A stretch of 47,098 nucleotides of DNA, from positions 1 to 47,098 of the forward strand of contig JAOTXT010000030.1 in NCBI GenBank assembly GCA_029862205.1. Direction: 5' to 3'. Numbering within the stretch: the first letter of the stretch is position 1; every line of letters starts with the position of its first letter. The stretch comes from Paracoccaceae bacterium. Its GTDB lineage: Bacteria; Pseudomonadota; Alphaproteobacteria; Rhodobacterales; Rhodobacteraceae. Shown here piece after piece: positions 43,315 through 47,098 of this stretch. Both the position numbers and the translations under genes were made by a program. A model generated the notes under the pieces. It was not told the origin of the DNA and ran no database searches. It was given only the letters and a program-made list of their open reading frames with translations.

Positions 43315-45409
43315 GAGCAAAACCGAAGCGCCGCCTCAGCCGCGCTCATTTCGAATCGACAGGGAGTTGTGGATTTGGCTCAGGACCATCGCCGCCGCAG
43401 CCGCATTTCTCCCCCTTGCCGAGAGAATCGGATGGCTGAGCGAATATCCTGAAAGCTGGATCGTCCCGGTCGCCGGTCTCATCGACCTCGCGATGACATG
43501 GCTGGTGGCCAATTTCCGTTGGCTGTTTCAGGGAATCGCCTGGCTGCTTTCCCTTCCGATGGAGGGGATCCAGGCCTTGCTTGGATGGACTCCCTGGCCC
43601 ATCTCGGTTGCGGTTTTCGCCGGCTTGGCACAGGTGGCGGGCGGCTGGCGCCTCGTCGCGTTCACCCTCTTCGCCATGCTGTACCTGGTGACCTTCGGCT
43701 ACTGGGTGCAGAGCATGAATACCCTGACCCTGGTATTCGTTGCGGTTCCGCTTGCGGCGGCCGTTGGTGTGTTCGCCGGAATCTGGGCCTACAAATCGCC
43801 CACGGCCGAACGCATCGTGACGCCGTTGCTCGATATCATGCAAACAGTCCCGATGTTTGCCTATCTGATCCCTTTCCTGCTGTTTTTCGGCTTCGGCCCG
43901 GTGGTCGGCATTGTCGCAACGGCGATCTATGCCTGTCCGCCGATGGTTCGCAACGTCATGCTGGGCTTGCGGCGCGTTCCCGTCGAGCTGGTAGAGTCTG
44001 GGGTGATTTCCGGCGCGACACGGCGGCAGCTCCTCTGGCATGTGGAACTGCCAAGCGCGCTCCCGTCGATCATGATGGGGCTCAACCAGACCATCATGCA
44101 GGCCCTCAACATGGTGATCATTGCAGCGGTCATCGGCAGCACGGTCGATATGGGCTGGGAAGTGCTGAGCAAGATGCGCAAGGCCCAGTTCGGCGAAAGC
44201 CTGGTCGCGGGCGTGGTGGTCGCCCTCCTGGCAATGATGATCGACCGCATCAGCCGCGGGCTTGCAATGCGCTCGCAGACGAGCCGTGCCGGGGAAGAGG
44301 ATGCAAAGTGGTGGCTCCGGGTTCTCTGGCCGATGGCCGCGATCATGGCCTTGCTCTTTGCTGTAGCCGAATTCGTGCCCAATATGAGCGGCGCATCGGA
44401 GTTCTACCGGAAGTACCCAAGCGATTGGACCAACAGTGCGTTGGAATACTTCCTCGTCACCTATCCGAATTTCACGGATAACATCAAAAATTCGATGCTT
44501 TTCTTCTTCATGCTCCCGCTGAAGCTGGGCTTGGAGACGACTGTGAAGCCCTTCACCTGGGGATTCGCCTGGACGCCGACATTGACCGCGATCTACGTTG
44601 CCCTGGTCGCATTGGCGGCCGCTCTCCTCGGCTGGTTTTCCGGGTGGCGCAGCGGGATCGCCGTCGTGTTAATCGGGGCGATCCTCCTGATCGGGATCGT
44701 CAACATCCCGTGGCCGGCCTTCATTCTGGTGATGACCGTTCTCGCGTGGCAGCTCGCCGGCTGGGGGGCGGGCACGTTCACGGCCTGCGGATTGCTCTTC
44801 ATGGTCGTGACCGGTGTCTGGGCACCAGCGATCAACTCTATCTATCTCTGCGGCGCGTCCGTTATCGTCAGCTTCGTGTTCGGTGGATTGATTGGCGTGT
44901 GGGCGGCCAATAACGATTTCGTCTCGGCGATCGTGCGCCCGATCATCGACACGTTGCAAACGATGCCGCTGTTCGTGTTCCTCATTCCCATCCTGATGTT
45001 TTTCCAGGTCGGTGAGCTTCCGGCCTTTATGGCAATCACCGCTTATTCGATCGTCGCGGCGATCAGATATGTCGAGCATGCCCTGAGATACGTCCCGCAT
45101 GCTCCCGTCGAGGCGGCAGAAGCGAGCGGCTGCAGCCGTTTCCAACTGCTTTGGTTCGTGAAGATCCCGCTCTCGCTGCCGGAGATCCTTCTCGGGCTGA
45201 ACCAGACCATCATGTTCGCCTTGCAGATGCTGGCGATTTCCGCCCTCGTCGGAAGCCGGGAACTTGCGCAAGAGCTTTATATCGCCCTTTCGAATGCCGA
45301 GGCTGGGCAGGGGCTGGTTGCCGGGTTCAGCATTGCACTCATCGCGATGATCTCGGACCGGATCATTCAAGCCTGGAGCGCAAGCCGCAAGGCGATGCTC
45401 GGACTTTAG
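43304..45409 (+). CDS. Fused double permease of a glycine betaine/proline-type ABC transporter
   Basis: 701 aa from the ATG at 43304 with a GGAGAG site. Two ProW-like halves are in one chain, each with a docking loop: VELVESGVISGATRRQLLWH followed by VELPSALPSIMMGLNQTIMQALNMVIIA in the first, and VEAAEASGCSRFQLLWF followed by VKIPLSLPEILLGLNQTIMFALQM in the second. It is strongly hydrophobic, with many membrane segments. The family takes up betaines and related osmolytes or nutrients. The coding frame is intact even though its ATPase is truncated, so it may be a recently orphaned partner or could use another ATPase. No substrate-binding protein is in the window. Confidence 0.85.
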   Translation: MLAESKTEAPPQPRSFRIDRELWIWLRTIAAAAAFLPLAERIGWLSEYPESWIVPVAGLIDLAMTWLVANFRWLFQGIAWLLSLPMEGIQALLGWTPWPISVAVFAGLAQVAGGWRLVAFTLFAMLYLVTFGYWVQSMNTLTLVFVAVPLAAAVGVFAGIWAYKSPTAERIVTPLLDIMQTVPMFAYLIPFLLFFGFGPVVGIVATAIYACPPMVRNVMLGLRRVPVELVESGVISGATRRQLLWHVELPSALPSIMMGLNQTIMQALNMVIIAAVIGSTVDMGWEVLSKMRKAQFGESLVAGVVVALLAMMIDRISRGLAMRSQTSRAGEEDAKWWLRVLWPMAAIMALLFAVAEFVPNMSGASEFYRKYPSDWTNSALEYFLVTYPNFTDNIKNSMLFFFMLPLKLGLETTVKPFTWGFAWTPTLTAIYVALVALAAALLGWFSGWRSGIAVVLIGAILLIGIVNIPWPAFILVMTVLAWQLAGWGAGTFTACGLLFMVVTGVWAPAINSIYLCGASVIVSFVFGGLIGVWAANNDFVSAIVRPIIDTLQTMPLFVFLIPILMFFQVGELPAFMAITAYSIVAAIRYVEHALRYVPHAPVEAAEASGCSRFQLLWFVKIPLSLPEILLGLNQTIMFALQMLAISALVGSRELAQELYIALSNAEAGQGLVAGFSIALIAMISDRIIQAWSASRKAMLGL

Positions 45410-45601
45410 ATTGTTTCGAGATCAGGTTGAGGCATAACGATAATACGATACTCAGGGAATGCACGGCGCGTCGCCCTTTGGCGGCTAAACCAAAACCGGT
45501 TCAGACTGACTCATACCGCCTTGCGGCGAGCCTGACTTATTTTGGGGGAACCCCAAAGCTGCTGAACTGTGAATCGGTGTGGCGAACAGAGGAGGTTCGC
45601 C
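45410..45601. other. Intergenic stretch leading into the IS630 remnant
   Basis: No gene. The last part around 45538-45600 probably includes the left end of the IS630 element (TTTTGGGGGAACCCCAAA, a hairpin-like stretch) and a GAGGAGG ribosome site for its transposase. Confidence 0.45.
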
Positions 45602-45812
45602 ATGGGAGCAGCGATTGGTATGCGGGAGGATTTTGGGAGCGCCGATCTGAGGGTGCTGGCCAGGACGGTGAAGGGCGTCAATTAGGCGCGTCGGCTTTTG
45701 GCGCTGGCGGTGATTTATGATGGTGGGAGCCGGACAGAAGCGGCGCGGATTGGCGGGGGTTGCGGTTCAACACCGACGGCCCGAACGGGTTGATCGACCG
45801 TAAGGCGCCGGG
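45602..45812 (+). mobile_element. Decayed IS630-family transposase (N-terminal part)
   Basis: The frame encodes MGAAIGMREDFGSADL then RVLARTVKGVN, a TAG stop (45683-45685, where the family has Gln), then ARRLLALAVIYDGGSRTEAA. The helix-turn-helix region after ARIGG is deleted and shifted; FNTDGPNGLIDRKAPG follows in another frame and then the element stops. It is joined directly to the Lrp fragment. Confidence 0.75.
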
Positions 45813-45818
45813 CAGTCT

Positions 45819-46232
45819 ATTACCCAAAATCTGGCGGAATCTGTCGGTCTCTCTCCCGCTGCCTGTCAGAAGCGGCTACAAAAGCTCAAGGGCGCTGGCA
45901 AGATCACGGCCGACGTCTCGGTCGTCGATCCCAGGATGATCGGGCGCGAGCTGATCCTGATCGTGCAGGTGCACCTTGAGCGGGAGCGTACCGAGCATCT
46001 GGAAAGCTTCAAGAAGCGTATGCTGGAAGCGCCGGACGCGATGCAGTGTTACTACGTAACCGGCTCCAGCGACTTCGTCTTTCTCATCACCGCGCAGAAT
46101 ATGGAGGAATACGAGCTTTTCACCTGCCGCCACTTTATGGAACACTCGAACGTCGCCCACTTCTATACCGACGTGGTGATGGACCGTGTGAAATTCTCGC
46201 TCGCGATGCCGATTGTTACAGATGAGCCCTAG
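45819..46232 (+). pseudogene. Headless Lrp/AsnC-family regulator
   Basis: In frame from 45819 the translation is ITQNLAESVGLSPAACQKRL then QKLKGAGKITADVSVV, the second half of an Lrp helix-turn-helix, followed by the full RAM effector domain (VQVHLERERTEHLESFKKRM, YYVTGSSDFVFLI, SNVAHFYTDVVMDRVK). The first 25 or so residues, with the start codon and first DNA-binding helix, are missing at the IS630 junction. A short product could start at 45936 (ATG) but would lack DNA binding. The intact ancestor probably regulated amino acid or betaine genes. Confidence 0.75.
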
Positions 46233-46648
46233 GCTTGGATTACGGGCGGCGGGTCCCATTGTATGTCGCTTCATGGCACGAGGCGTGCGTTCGCCTCGAA
46301 GCGTTTAAAGGGACGGAAACGGCCGCATTGCCGACGCTCGCGGCTGCGCGGGATCGAAGGTCGGTTCTCCACCGCATTCCAGACGGGCCGTGGCAGGGCG
46401 CTGAACTTCCGAGTCTGACCCAATCCCGACCAAGCGCCTAGGTCGCGAAAAGCCCCAAGGCCGACATACCGGTTTTCATCAAATGTTGCACATTCTTGCC
46501 TCGACTCAGCAGTGCTTAGCAAGCTAGCGCAGGGTGCATCGGGGCGGAACTCCGTGAGATGCGCATTCTTTGCTTTCATTCGCCAACGCGCCATCTGGGA
46601 AATTTACTCACCGTTAGCCCGCTATTAGCAAGTCGGTCTTCTGTCGAC
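46233..46648. other. Intergenic stretch with dispersed repeat copy C, no gene
   Basis: No gene is recognised between the Lrp remnant and the end of the LysR gene. It contains a repeat copy with core GCCGCATTGCCGACG at 46322-46336, followed by GAAGGTCGGTTCTCC. Open frames overlapping it have no family resemblance. Confidence 0.5.
46322..46374 (+). repeat. Degenerate dispersed intergenic repeat, copy C
   Basis: The core GCCGCATTGCCGACG (46322-46336) is identical to copy B, and the flank GAAGGTCGGTTCTCC parallels the AAAGGTCAGCTTTT of copy A. The spacer between core and flank is longer than in A and B. Confidence 0.5.
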
Positions 46649-47098
46649 CTATTCTCGCGGGTGCCATGCCATCTTCATCTTCTCGACGATGAAATCGCGC
46701 AGGGCGGCGATACGCCGTGAGGGGCCGAGCTCTTCGGGATAGACGAAGTAGACCGGGATCGGTGGGCCGGTAACGTCGGGCAGGACCTCGATCAAATGGT
46801 CCGAGCGCTCGCTCATGTAGAAGGGGAGTGCTGCCAGGCCCAGGCCGCTCTCGACAGCGCGGTAGATGCCGTAGACGCTGTTGATCCGAAGCCCCGCCTC
46901 GCGGGATTGGCCTTCGGGCATGCCTTCGGTCAGGAGCCAGTCGATCTTCTCGATCGGCGGATGGCCGACGCCGTCGCCATAGACGATCAGGCTGTGGTCA
47001 TCGAGGTCCGCGAGGGCGTGCGGAATGCCGCGCCGATCGAGATACTCCTGTGAGCCGTAGATGTGGTACGAGTAGTCGTCGATGAACCGGCGCACCAG
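46649..47098 (-). CDS. LysR-family transcriptional regulator, C-terminal part (runs off the right edge)
   Basis: About 149 codons are inside the window, ending WHPRE. The visible part is the LysR effector domain: DYSYHIYGSQEYLDRRGIPHALADLDDHSLIVYGD, then INSVYGIYRAVESGLGLAALPFYM and VYFVYPEELGPSRRIAALRDFIVEKM, all standard for the family. The DNA-binding N-terminus and true start lie beyond 47098, so the GTG at 47095 is not the start. Its target cannot be inferred from the window. Confidence 0.85.
   Translation of the reverse strand: MVRRFIDDYSYHIYGSQEYLDRRGIPHALADLDDHSLIVYGDGVGHPPIEKIDWLLTEGMPEGQSREAGLRINSVYGIYRAVESGLGLAALPFYMSERSDHLIEVLPDVTGPPIPVYFVYPEELGPSRRIAALRDFIVEKMKMAWHPRE

Noticed and set aside
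1-47098. CRISPR arrays, rRNA and riboswitches
   Set aside because: Looked for regular direct repeats with spacers, rRNA-like stretches and known riboswitch cores in the gaps; none recognised by eye.

Overview
This window reads as chromosome of a high-GC, heterotrophic and sulfur-oxidising alphaproteobacterium, probably marine or saline. The sox gene order closely follows the soxR-S-V-W-X-Y-Z-A-B-C-D layout known from Paracoccus. Methylated-amine genes, an ECF/anti-sigma pair and many GTG/TTG starts also fit that group. I cannot name a genus from the sequence.

Layout. (1) 1-8917: the 5' part of a DUF3604 gene, an AGPS-like FAD oxidase, a small methyltransferase, a choline-kinase-like phosphotransferase, a dimethylglycine-dehydrogenase-like FAD/GcvT protein and a first MttB-family methyltransferase. 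This looks like quaternary-amine (choline/betaine-type) demethylation. (2) 9395-17669: a second MttB, a divergent orphan molybdopterin oxidoreductase, a complete polar-amino-acid ABC transporter and an inositol-monophosphatase-like gene. (3) 17700-18000: scrambled IS3-family debris. (4) 18029-21466: a SorAB-type periplasmic sulfite dehydrogenase, convergent with an ECF sigma/anti-sigma operon. (5) 22206-28862: a CapA-like protein, then archease-RtcB (RNA repair), a phosphoribosyltransferase with an alpha/beta hydrolase, a COG2187 kinase-like protein and PRPP synthetase. (6) 29179-30960: IS3 debris, a SagB-type nitroreductase and a broken spermidine-synthase-like membrane gene. (7) 30966-42313: a complete sox locus. 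The leftward arm is soxS - GlcG-like - ArsR/SqrR-type repressor - YeeE; the rightward arm is soxVWXYZABCD - DUF302 - second soxW. (8) 42314-47098: a decayed betaine-type transporter (ATPase lacking Walker A, intact double permease), an IS630 remnant fused to a headless Lrp gene, and a partial LysR gene.

How it works together. Thiosulfate would be oxidised in the periplasm by SoxXA, SoxYZ, SoxB and SoxCD, with SoxV/SoxW/SoxS keeping SoxY reduced. SorAB would remove free sulfite, and YeeE may move a sulfur species across the inner membrane. The ArsR protein carries the two cysteines of persulfide sensors of the SqrR/BigR type, and a perfect ATTC-N8-GAAT palindrome lies upstream of soxX, so sulfide/persulfide-responsive control is plausible. 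Methylated amines would feed C1 units and reduced flavin through the DMGDH/GcvT and MttB proteins. The least explained parts are the RNA-repair/PRPP island and the pairing of MttB2 with a signal-less molybdoenzyme. Junctions between blocks carry IS debris and a degenerate dispersed repeat, indicating past rearrangement.
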